Origin: JAQVEM01 sp964601205
Lineage (GTDB): Bacteria; Actinomycetota; Humimicrobiia; Humimicrobiales; Humimicrobiaceae
DNA: 64,000 nt
Direction of reading: 5' to 3'
Assembly (NCBI GenBank): GCA_964601205.1
Contig: CAZRML010000005.1
Location: forward strand, 1 to 64,000
Below, piece by piece: positions 37,601 to 45,287 of the stretch (positions are counted from its first letter, which is position 1; the number at the start of each line of letters is the position of its first letter). The position numbers and the translations under genes are program-made. The notes below the pieces were generated by a model, which saw only the letters and a list, made by a program, of their open reading frames with translations, was not told where the DNA came from and did no database searches.

Positions 37601-38558
37601 GAAAGACGAAAGTGTTTTAAGTTTTATAGTAGATACTGGAAGTGTGGGCCAGAGGATTGATAAATTTTTAACTTCTAAAATAAAAGATGTCTCAAGAAGC
37701 TACATTCAGGATATAATAAGCAAAGAGAAAGTGAAAGTAAATAGCAAATCCGTAAGTAAGCACTACAAAATTATTGAAAATGATGCAATTGTGGTAGATC
37801 TTTCTGAAGAGAAGCAGTCTGATGAGTTGATAGAGGCACAAAAGATAAATCTTAAGGTAGTATATGAAGATGAGTATCTTGTTGTTATATCCAAAGAGCC
37901 GGGAATGATAACCCATCCTGTTCCGGGTTTAAATAAAGATACGGTTGTTAACGCACTGCTTTACCATTATGAAAAATTATCAGACCTTTCTGGCAGAAAT
38001 AGGGCGGGAATTGTCCATAGACTTGATAGGGATACTTCGGGACTGCTTATAATAGCAAAAGATAACCATACTCACAGAATATTATCGGAGAAATTTAAAA
38101 ACAGGCAGGTAAAAAAAACTTATACTGCGCTGGTATGGAGTAAGTTCTCAGAGAAAAAGGGTGAGATTATTCTTCCAATAGGACGCTCCAGGCTGGATAG
38201 AAAGAAAATGAGTATATCAATTGACAGAGGAAGAGATGCGGTAACCAGATTTGAAGTTGCAGAAGAATTCAAGAGCTCTACATTATTAAATGTATTTCCA
38301 AAAACGGGGAGGACACATCAAATAAGGGTACACTTAAGTTATATCGGGCACCCTGTGATAGGGGATGACCTATACGGGAACAGTGGTTCAAGAAGCCTGG
38401 CAAATGAACTGGGACTGGACAGGCAGTTTTTACATTCGTGCAGGCTGGAATTTCATCATCCTGTGACAGGAGAGAAGATGATACTTGAAGATAAATTATC
38501 CGATGATTTGCTTGAGTGCCTTGAAGTTCTGAGGAGGAGTTACAATATGAATAAATGA
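37593..38558 (+). CDS. rluD: RluA/RluD family 23S rRNA pseudouridine synthase
   Basis: The 321-residue protein has an N-terminal S4 RNA-binding domain (about residues 15-75, RIDKFLTSKIKDVSRSYIQ-like) and a pseudouridine synthase domain with the catalytic GIVHRLDRDTSGLLI (about 142). RTHQIRVHLSYIGHPVIGD follows. The start is TTG at 37593 with AAGAGGAG directly ahead, overlapping the end of lspA. lspA-rluD is a common pair. RluD modifies helix 69 of 23S rRNA; a sister specificity in the family cannot be excluded. Confidence 0.93.
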   Translation: MSKKDESVLSFIVDTGSVGQRIDKFLTSKIKDVSRSYIQDIISKEKVKVNSKSVSKHYKIIENDAIVVDLSEEKQSDELIEAQKINLKVVYEDEYLVVISKEPGMITHPVPGLNKDTVVNALLYHYEKLSDLSGRNRAGIVHRLDRDTSGLLIIAKDNHTHRILSEKFKNRQVKKTYTALVWSKFSEKKGEIILPIGRSRLDRKKMSISIDRGRDAVTRFEVAEEFKSSTLLNVFPKTGRTHQIRVHLSYIGHPVIGDDLYGNSGSRSLANELGLDRQFLHSCRLEFHHPVTGEKMILEDKLSDDLLECLEVLRRSYNMNK

Positions 38559-38617
38559 TAAATTATTTTAAGTTTTTATATTTTTAAGTTATTTTTTAAG
38601 AAAAGGAGATAATAAAA

Positions 38618-38905
38618 TTGGCAAATATAAGAAGAATAGTGCTGGATGTACTAAAACCTCATTCACCTGGCATGGTAGAACTTTCAATAAAACTTGCCGA
38701 CCTTCCGGGAGTGTATGGAGTTGATATATCATTAATTGAAATGGACCAGAAAGTTGAGAATGTTAAAATAACCTGCGAAGGTGATTCAATAGGCTATGAC
38801 AGAGTAGAAAAGATTATAAAACAGAGCGGCGCTTCTATCCATAGCCTGGATAAGATATCAGTAGGAACGAGCCTGATTGAGGAAGTTACCACCCATCAGG
38901 ATTAG
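38618..38905 (+). CDS. DUF211 protein
   Basis: The 95-residue protein matches the DUF211 pattern: RRIVLDVLKPHSPGMVELSIKLADLPGVYGVDISLIEMD, then VENVKITCEGDSIGYDRVEKII with a final ASIHSLDKISVG. It forms a ferredoxin-like alpha/beta fold and is best known in archaea (MTH889-like). The biological role is unknown. TTG at 38618 is preceded by AAAGGAG (38602-38608). The convergent ABC operon ends at 38902, overlapping its last bases. Confidence 0.88.
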   Translation: MANIRRIVLDVLKPHSPGMVELSIKLADLPGVYGVDISLIEMDQKVENVKITCEGDSIGYDRVEKIIKQSGASIHSLDKISVGTSLIEEVTTHQD

Positions 38906-39864
38906 GTTGATCTTATTTCCTGTCTCATAAATATAATATATGATATGGCAAAGCAAATAATTGCCAGTGCTACAATAACAACCAGCTGGGGCCATACCTG
39001 TAAAAGGCTCTGTCCGAGAGAAAGCGGGTTAAGCTTCATCTCGCCTGATTGCAGCATGCTATATGACTGCAGGTAGCTAACGGAATTAAATAATATATTT
39101 CCTCCTACCGGGATAAGTATCACCATGATAGATTCGCTGAATAAAGTAGCCGGTGATATTTTTGAAATAGCATTTTCAATGTTATAATTTCTTGCTATTT
39201 CAGAAAAAGAAGAGCTGTCTGTCACCGGTGCCATTGAATTTGCTATAGCATTGGCTATTATAGGAAGGAAAAACATAAGAAATATCCATATCGCGATAGC
39301 AGTTAATATTGATGCTGCTGTTTTCTCCATAATTACAGAAAACAGTATAGAAAGTCCCATCCAGAATCCACCATAAAAAATACAGATAAATATAAAGAAA
39401 AAAATTCTTAAGATTTCTTCAGTGTTAGGTGGAACCCCTATGGAAAAAAGTCCTATGCCCGAGATAATAAATACGATACTGGCAATTATTATACCGAGAG
39501 TGGTGACGCCGGCTAAAAATTTACCATTTATAAGACTGTCCCTGTAGATTGGCTGGGAAAGAATCCTGCTTAAATTGCCACTGTTTTTTTCACTATTTAT
39601 AGCATCAAAGCCAAATATTATGCCGATTATGGGTATAAAAAAGCTAATGAATGTTATAAACGAGGGAAGCACATCACCTCCTGTAGTAAACAAATAGAGG
39701 AAAACATGTTCATCCAGCGAACCTGCTGCCCCTCTTATGTTGGTGAGAGCCACATAAGTTGATGACAGACCTGCAATGTAAATCAATGATAGAAGAATTA
39801 AAAATTTATTGCTGCTAAAGTGATCGGAAAGTTCTTTCCTGTATATAGTTAAAATGCTTCTCAT
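38902..39864 (-). CDS. ABC-2 type transporter permease
   Basis: The 320-residue protein has about six membrane segments and starts with TIYRKELSDHFSSNKFLIL, typical of ABC-2 permeases. A long extracytoplasmic loop follows the first helix. GFDAINSEKNSGNLSRILSQPIYRDSLINGKFLAG (about residues 84-118) is the cytosolic coupling motif. It is the last gene of a three-gene leftward operon with an ATPase one base upstream and a NEW3-like protein. It probably exports a lipid, peptide or ion, or folds a membrane partner. Confidence 0.9.
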   Translation of the reverse strand: MRSILTIYRKELSDHFSSNKFLILLSLIYIAGLSSTYVALTNIRGAAGSLDEHVFLYLFTTGGDVLPSFITFISFFIPIIGIIFGFDAINSEKNSGNLSRILSQPIYRDSLINGKFLAGVTTLGIIIASIVFIISGIGLFSIGVPPNTEEILRIFFFIFICIFYGGFWMGLSILFSVIMEKTAASILTAIAIWIFLMFFLPIIANAIANSMAPVTDSSSFSEIARNYNIENAISKISPATLFSESIMVILIPVGGNILFNSVSYLQSYSMLQSGEMKLNPLSLGQSLLQVWPQLVVIVALAIICFAISYIIFMRQEIRST

Positions 39865-39865
39865 T

Positions 39866-40807
39866 TTACTCCTCTTTAAAGTATTTTAGATAAATTTCTT
39901 CTAATGCGTCCTGCTTCATATCCATTCTGGTTAGTAGCATCCCTTCATTTGATATAAGCCGTGATATTTCCTGTCTTATATCTTTATCGCAAACAACCTT
40001 AAGCTGGTTATCGGTAAGGGTTACACTTACTACTCCTTCCAGTTTGTTTAGCTTCTCAATTATTTCGTCTGTTACTTTTTCAAGCTCCAGTTCTATTCTA
40101 TATTTTCCGCCACCAAATAGTTGTCTCCCTAGACTTTCAACACTTCCCTGGTTGATTAATTTCCCCTTGGATAATATACCCACCTGTGAGCATACCCTCT
40201 GTACAAGATTTAGCTGATGTGATGATAGGAGAAATGTAATATTTTTCCGGGTATTAAGGTCGAGTATGGTCTGTAGAATTTGATTTGCCACCTTAACATC
40301 AAGACCTTCAGTTGGCTCATCAAAAATTATCAGCATGGGGTCTTTTATAAGAACATCGGCAATTCCCAGTCTTTGTTTCATTCCTTTTGAAAATGTTCTG
40401 ACCAGCTGGTTTTTATTTTGGGAGAGGCTTACCATTTCCAGAGCTTCGTCAATTTTTTTGGGGATTTCCCTGTAGGGAATATTATTAAGTTCTGCAGTAT
40501 AGAAAAGATTTCCCATGGCGCTCATATCTTCATAAAAACCTACTCTTTCAGGCAAGTATCCTGTTATCCTTTTAACTTTAAGAGGTTCTCTGGTCGAATT
40601 GAAGCCGCCGATGCTGATACTTCCAGATGTTGGTTCCGTAAGTCCGAGCATCATAAGGATAATAGTAGATTTACCTGCACCATTGGGGCCCAGGAGTCCA
40701 AATATTTCTCCTTTTTTTATATTTATGTTTAAATTATCCACTGCCATGTGCCGGTCATACTTTTTGGATAAATTTTTAGAAATTATTAAATTATTGTTAT
40801 CATTCAT
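39866..40807 (-). CDS. ABC transporter ATP-binding protein
   Basis: The 313-residue ABC ATPase has Walker A GPNGAGKST (about residues 39-47), the signature SKGMKQRLGIAD (about 140) and Walker B LIIFDEPTEGLD (about 165). The H-loop is in LLSSHQLNLVQ. A 90-residue C-terminal extension ends in EEIYLKYFKEE, as in ABC-2 exporters of the gliding/YhaQ class. It powers the adjacent permease. It starts 3 bases after the NEW3-like gene, so they are translated together. Confidence 0.95.
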   Translation of the reverse strand: MNDNNNLIISKNLSKKYDRHMAVDNLNINIKKGEIFGLLGPNGAGKSTIILMMLGLTEPTSGSISIGGFNSTREPLKVKRITGYLPERVGFYEDMSAMGNLFYTAELNNIPYREIPKKIDEALEMVSLSQNKNQLVRTFSKGMKQRLGIADVLIKDPMLIIFDEPTEGLDVKVANQILQTILDLNTRKNITFLLSSHQLNLVQRVCSQVGILSKGKLINQGSVESLGRQLFGGGKYRIELELEKVTDEIIEKLNKLEGVVSVTLTDNQLKVVCDKDIRQEISRLISNEGMLLTRMDMKQDALEEIYLKYFKEE

Positions 40808-40810
40808 ATT

Positions 40811-41731
40811 TTATCTTCTTCCCAATCTTGTAAAGATTATGGCAACGCCGACTATAACTATAACAATGATTCCTATGCCTACAATGCCCCAGATAGTAGA
40901 AGTTTCCACAGTAACCCGGAGTTCAATTTCGTCGTTACTATTTTCGCTGGAAGCTTTGAAAGTCAATATATAATCGCCTGCAATAGTTTTTTCAGGAGGA
41001 TTTATAACTACATCAATTTCCTTTTCTTCTCCGGCTTCGATTATATCAATTTCTTTATTATCAAAGTCAACCTGCCAGCCCTCGGGTTCTGTTGAAGTTA
41101 AACTTATATTCTCCACAGATGTAGAGCTGTTATTGGCCAGGACCAGTTTATAATGATTATCTTTACCGGAAGTAATATCAGTACTCAATCTCCCGGTTTT
41201 TGTGGTAAGGCTTATTTCATAAGTTGCAGTTATTACTGCTGTGAATTCCATAGATTCTTCCAGAGAGTCTCCTTCGATAGCAGACTTAAAAGTAACTGTA
41301 AAGTTATATTCTCCGGGTTCCTGCGATGTTCTTGGCGCTGCGACAAGTTTAAGGCTTTCCGTACTGCCTGATTCCAGATTAATGGTACGTGCTTCTGTGG
41401 TTCCTTTTGCCACTGCTGCAATCCAGCCTGTCGGGTATTCAACTGTTATGTCAAAGGGTTTTGTTTTCGTATCTTCATCAAGGCCAAAGGGTTCATCTCC
41501 AGCCTTATAAATTACAGTGAAGTCAAAATTAAATGTTTCTCCTTCTTCGGCCTGAATTTTAGGAAGGGTGGTTTCGAAAGACAATTCTTCCGGTTCGGGC
41601 TCGGGAATAAATTCTTCTTCTGATATTTCTTCTTCCTGCGCAAGTAAAGCTGCAGGCATAACTGCAATAATTGATAATGCAAGAGTCAAAATAATAAAAA
41701 ATACCGGTAACTTTCTTTTTATAATTTCCAA
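40811..41731 (-). CDS. NEW3-domain secreted/membrane protein of an ABC exporter operon
   Basis: The 306-residue protein has a signal peptide (residues about 8-31, cleaved near LLAQE), an acidic Pro/Glu linker, then three beta-sandwich repeats like the NEW3 (NPCBM-associated) domain. These have TFNFDFTVIYKAGDE, TINLESGSTESLKLVAAP and YKLVLANNSSTSVENISLTSTEPEGWQVDF. A C-terminal membrane helix (about 281-302) is followed by RLGRR. The start is TTG with GGAG upstream. Such proteins are often fused or linked with ABC-2 exporters, perhaps as substrate-binding or wall-spanning parts. The exact cargo is unknown. Confidence 0.8.
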   Translation of the reverse strand: MEIIKRKLPVFFIILTLALSIIAVMPAALLAQEEEISEEEFIPEPEPEELSFETTLPKIQAEEGETFNFDFTVIYKAGDEPFGLDEDTKTKPFDITVEYPTGWIAAVAKGTTEARTINLESGSTESLKLVAAPRTSQEPGEYNFTVTFKSAIEGDSLEESMEFTAVITATYEISLTTKTGRLSTDITSGKDNHYKLVLANNSSTSVENISLTSTEPEGWQVDFDNKEIDIIEAGEEKEIDVVINPPEKTIAGDYILTFKASSENSNDEIELRVTVETSTIWGIVGIGIIVIVIVGVAIIFTRLGRR

Positions 41732-42194
41732 TTTATATCTCTCCTTTGCTAAGCTTTGTTAAATTGCTTAAAATTTTTTGAATTTTAAAAATTTTTATGT
41801 GTTTTTTTAAGTAATACAGCTAACCTGAAATTGTTACCCGAAGCTAAATGAAAATTCTAATAATTTTAATGGTAGTTGTCAAGAAGAAGTAAAGATTTGG
41901 AAGTAAAGATTTTATATCTTCTTCTGTGTCTCAGATCCAATGTTATAAAGGCGTGAGGAAGAATTATATTTTCTTATATTTGTATTGTCCGGAATGTCTG
42001 TCTATTGTAAATAGTAAAAGGAGGTAATAAAATAAGAAAGAGATTTTAATTTGATTTTAATTTTTTATAAATTTTTCTTAATATTTTCAAGTGGGCGTTT
42101 GAATTCAGGAATTTGTTTTGACTGCGATATTTATCCGGGTTGAAATTTACCTGATGTAGTACTAAGATATTTCAGGTTTTAATGGTGTTATATT
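41732..42194. other. Divergent intergenic region with repeats and an orphan ribosome-binding site
   Basis: This 463-base gap lies between the leftward ABC operon and the rightward unknown gene. It holds a 12-base direct repeat and hairpin (41887-41924), and at 42016-42025 a strong ribosome-binding-like AAAAGGAGGT. The following bases (ATA AGA AAG AGA TTT TAA) have no standard start codon, so no gene can be called. Nothing else was recognised. Confidence 0.55.
41887..41924. repeat. 12-base direct repeat with overlapping hairpin
   Basis: AAGTAAAGATTT occurs at 41887-41898 and 41901-41912, a 14-base period. The second copy begins a hairpin, GAAG-TA-AAGAT with ATCTT-CTTC (41900-41924) around TTTAT. 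It is a possible operator for one of the divergent transcripts. Confidence 0.45.
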
Positions 42195-42944
42195 ATGGAA
42201 CTGGAAGAAAAAATCAAAAAAGTTATAGAGGATACGGAAATTATAAGGCATCCTGATAAAATGCTGGCTTCATTTGATTCTACGACTATACATTATTATA
42301 TGCTAACAACTCCTATGTACCTTGAGTTTGAGGGAAGGGGTTCCGGTGCTGAAACGGTGATCAGAGAAGGAAGAATAGTATGGCAGAAGCCAAAGGTTAT
42401 CACTCCTTCATATATGCTGAGAGTGGAAGGATTTAGCGGGGAAGCCAGGAAAGCCTTTGAAATGCTTGCTGAAGAGGATGCCGATCTGGCTATGATTCTG
42501 TATGGTTTGAGAATGAGCCGCGACTTTGAAAAAATGGAAATAGTTTCTAATTCAATTGCTTCAGTGGCCAGAAATATAACCGGTGACATTGAAAGGAAAA
42601 AAGATTCTTACAGTGCAGTTATTAAGGGAGTGGATGAATTCTGGGATGTTTCGCTTTCTAAGTTTATTCAGGAGATCGTTACCAAAAGCGCATATTACTC
42701 CCAGCTGCCCGATCTGCTGAGAAACAGCACGGTAAAAGTGGGCAGTGAAGGATTTCCCGTTATTACCCGTGATAGAATGGGATATCCGATTATAGCCAGA
42801 AATGAGATAGAAATTCTTTTTAAGTTATTCGAAAAAGGAGAAATTGAGCCGCCTGAACTGAAGCAGGAGCTGGATAGATGGGGATTGTTTGAACAGTACC
42901 AGGACAGATTTTTCAAATATTTTAGAAAAAGAAAAAATAGATAA
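42195..42944 (+). CDS. Conserved-looking protein of unknown function
   Basis: The 249-residue soluble protein has no signal peptide or membrane segment. It has a compact N-terminal half with TIHYYMLTTPMYLEF, REGRIVWQKPKVITPSYMLRVEGFS and AEEDADLAMILYGLR, then a polar middle (NITGDIERKKDSY … GVDEFWDVSLSKFIQEI) and a C-terminal ELDRWGLFEQYQDRFFKYFRKRKNR tail. This resembles uncharacterised proteins I recall vaguely from Chloroflexota and Actinomycetota, but no function is known to me. The 3' end is convergent with a THUMP gene. There is no clear ribosome-binding site. Confidence 0.75.
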   Translation: MELEEKIKKVIEDTEIIRHPDKMLASFDSTTIHYYMLTTPMYLEFEGRGSGAETVIREGRIVWQKPKVITPSYMLRVEGFSGEARKAFEMLAEEDADLAMILYGLRMSRDFEKMEIVSNSIASVARNITGDIERKKDSYSAVIKGVDEFWDVSLSKFIQEIVTKSAYYSQLPDLLRNSTVKVGSEGFPVITRDRMGYPIIARNEIEILFKLFEKGEIEPPELKQELDRWGLFEQYQDRFFKYFRKRKNR

Positions 42945-42947
42945 ATA

Positions 42948-43451
42948 TCAGGATACTGTAAGTATTTCATCAGGCTCAAGGAGTGATATTCCCGCGTCTT
43001 TTCCTATAATTTCAACTTTTATTATTTTTTGAGGTTTTTTCAAATCTATTTTTTCACGGTTGACCACATCAGTAAGCTTCACGATTAGTTCCTGAAAACT
43101 CATCTTGTCATAATGCCTTTTTTCCAGGTCCATCATCCATTTCTCTTCTTTTTTTATTTTTGGGACAAGTGATTTTATTGCTTTTTGCATTTCGGCTACA
43201 CTGGACTTGACCCACTTATCTACAGGAATATAACGGTATGTTCTACCAAATAAATCTTTATTCTTTTTTGAAATTTCTCTTAATTTCTTTACGACATTTT
43301 TTGGTTTAGAAACATAAAGAAGAAAAATTCCGCTGTATTTTGACTTCAGGAATGTTGGTTTTGAATTTATTTCTTTAAATAAATTTAAAACTTTTTCTCT
43401 GCTGCTCTCAAGATGGGCCGGGTCGTAAGTTATAAGAAGTTTTACATCCAT
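42948..43451 (-). CDS. THUMP-domain protein
   Basis: The 167-residue protein is a stand-alone THUMP-like RNA-binding domain. It has KLLITYDPAHLESSREKVLNLF near the start, YSGIFLLYVSKPKNVVKKLREI (about 38-60), RYIPVDKW, the RHYDKMSFQELIVKLTDVVN segment, and EIIGKDAGISLLEPDEIL at the C-terminus. Similar single THUMP proteins (Tan1-like) help acetylate tRNA cytidines in eukaryotes and archaea. No partner enzyme is here. Its promoter faces sigI. GGAGG lies about six bases ahead of the ATG. Confidence 0.75.
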   Translation of the reverse strand: MDVKLLITYDPAHLESSREKVLNLFKEINSKPTFLKSKYSGIFLLYVSKPKNVVKKLREISKKNKDLFGRTYRYIPVDKWVKSSVAEMQKAIKSLVPKIKKEEKWMMDLEKRHYDKMSFQELIVKLTDVVNREKIDLKKPQKIIKVEIIGKDAGISLLEPDEILTVS

Positions 43452-43580
43452 GGTAGATCCTCCTTTTTTTAATTATTCATTAATTATAACATATCAATTG
43501 ATTAGTTTTATAAAAAGTTAAAGTTATTCTATAATATCAGACAAATTGTTACTTTAATTAATAAAGGGAGAAATAATCAG

Positions 43581-44279
43581 GTGTTTCACAGACAATCTCT
43601 TGAGAGCAGGGTAATTGAGATAAGAAAAGATAAAAATGAGGCAAGCAGATTAATTTCTGAATTTAAGCCATTTATTGCCAGTGTGGCCCAAAAAAGGTCA
43701 GGACGGTTTCTTGAATATGGGATAGATGAAGAACTTTCGGTTGGGCTCTCCGCTTTTAAAGAAGCAATGGATTCCTTTAATATAGAAAAGGGGAAGTTTC
43801 TGAGTTTTGCCAGGCTGGTAATAAATATGCGGCTTATTGATTATTACCGGAAACAAAATAAAAACAGAGCTTCCGGTATTAAAGCAGGCCTGTCCTATAC
43901 CAGTTTCAATGTTGATGGAACAGGTTCTTTAGAGCAGTATCAGATGGACGAGGAAAGGCAGAAGAGAGTGCTGGAAATAATAGAATACAGAAAGGAATTA
44001 GAAAAGTGGGGGATAAGTCTTGAAGAGCTTGCAGAGATTTCCCCTGGAAATGAGAGCTTAAGAAAGGAATACATGGAAGTAGCGGAGGCCATTGTTAATA
44101 ACAAAGACATTTTGAAAATACTGATGGAGACAAAGAAGCTTCCTTTAAAAAAGATAGAAGATATTTTATGGGTACACCGCAAAAAACTGGAGCGGGGGCG
44201 AATATATATAATAGCAATGGTTCTGGCAATTATAAATAACCTGAGCTATGTAGAAATCTCAAGGGGTGGCGGTAAATGA
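43581..44279 (+). CDS. sigI: RNA polymerase sigma factor SigI
   Basis: The 232-residue sigma factor of the SigI subgroup has a sigma-2-like region (about residues 22-95), with FKPFIASVAQKRSGRFLEYGIDEELSVGLSAFKEA and FLSFARLVINMRLIDYYRKQ for -10 recognition. The C-terminal part includes ISLEEL-like and KLPLKKIEDILWVHRKKLERGRIYIIAMVLAI (about 185-218), typical of SigI. GTG start at 43581; AAGGGAG lies ten bases upstream. It overlaps rsgI by 4 bases. In Bacillus and Clostridium SigI is released when RsgI senses heat or polysaccharide. Confidence 0.92.
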   Translation: MFHRQSLESRVIEIRKDKNEASRLISEFKPFIASVAQKRSGRFLEYGIDEELSVGLSAFKEAMDSFNIEKGKFLSFARLVINMRLIDYYRKQNKNRASGIKAGLSYTSFNVDGTGSLEQYQMDEERQKRVLEIIEYRKELEKWGISLEELAEISPGNESLRKEYMEVAEAIVNNKDILKILMETKKLPLKKIEDILWVHRKKLERGRIYIIAMVLAIINNLSYVEISRGGGK

Positions 44280-44998
44280 AAGCAATAATAATAGAAATAG
44301 GGAAGGATTACTGTATAGTTTTGACCAGGGATGGTCAGTTCTTAAAACAGAGAATCCCTGCAGGGGTATTTGAGCTGGGAGATGAGATTACCGTTAGTGA
44401 GGAGTATGAGTATAAACCTCTTGCATCTAACATAAAATTAATTAAAAATTTTTCCATGGCAGCTTCTGTGGCAATTATTTTGATTGCGGCATCTGTTTTT
44501 GGAGTCTGGTATATGAAATATACTGCTTCAAAAGAGGATACTTTCACAACAGGGGATATAATTATCAGGGAGTCGGCAGTAGAAGAAGCAGTAGATGAGA
44601 CAATAGTCGGGGAAGCCAGGGAAGAAAGCTTCGAAGCAGCTGCCAGTTCAGAAGCCATAGAAGAAAGAAATATTTTTTTCGAAAAAACATACTCTTTCAG
44701 CGAACAGAAAGAAGCTGAAGATAATGTCCGTGATATTATAAGTTTTTCATATAAAATTATAGACAATATAAGTTTGAGAGTTAAATTAAATAATATAAGT
44801 ACTTCATTGAACTTTAACGGAACTTTGAAGCTGGTTATGTTACTTCCGGATAATAGTGAATCAAGTACAGAGATAATTTCCCTTGAGGAATTTGAACCGG
44901 GTGAAGTCATAGAACATCCATTATTCTTAAAAACGGGAGAGACAAAATTAAAATTAGAAGTGTCCGGATACGCTTATGGTTCTTCCGGGTCTAATTGA
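44276..44998 (+). CDS. rsgI: RsgI-like anti-sigma-I factor
   Basis: The 240-residue membrane protein has an N-terminal cytosolic RsgI_N-like domain (residues 1-50: IIIEIGKDYCIVLTRDGQFL … GVFELGDEITV) that should bind SigI. One membrane helix spans about 59-80. An acidic, Ala/Glu-rich linker (about 87-140) leads to a beta-rich ectodomain (about 145-240). There is no recognisable carbohydrate-binding module or hydrolase, unlike the large clostridial RsgI sensors. It is translated with sigI through an ATGA overlap. What it senses is unknown. Confidence 0.88.
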   Translation: MKAIIIEIGKDYCIVLTRDGQFLKQRIPAGVFELGDEITVSEEYEYKPLASNIKLIKNFSMAASVAIILIAASVFGVWYMKYTASKEDTFTTGDIIIRESAVEEAVDETIVGEAREESFEAAASSEAIEERNIFFEKTYSFSEQKEAEDNVRDIISFSYKIIDNISLRVKLNNISTSLNFNGTLKLVMLLPDNSESSTEIISLEEFEPGEVIEHPLFLKTGETKLKLEVSGYAYGSSGSN

Positions 44999-45287
44999 TG
45001 ATTCTTCATGGCTACAACATCAGGTTGATATATTATTAATCAGTGACCACCCGGTCAGAGGAGGACACTGTCAGAAAAAGGGAGAAATTATGTATGCAAT
45101 CGAAACAAAGTTATAACAAACATATTGTTAATTACATGAATTTTGTCTCTGCCGTTTATAATCAAGTTATGATTAAAATAAATTTATTTTTTCCTGATCT
45201 TACAAATATGATTCATTCCCGTCCTTAATTATCTGGAGTTTCTATCGTATATATATTATGAATTTATAATTTTAACCGGGAGGTAAT

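Noticed and set aside
40599..40973. 124-residue plus-strand frame
   Set aside because: It overlaps the ABC ATPase and NEW3 genes on the other strand and lacks any motif; it is a reading-frame shadow.
45043..45228. 61-residue frame between rsgI and the serpin
   Set aside because: It has no ribosome-binding site, no recognisable domain and unremarkable composition; probably chance.
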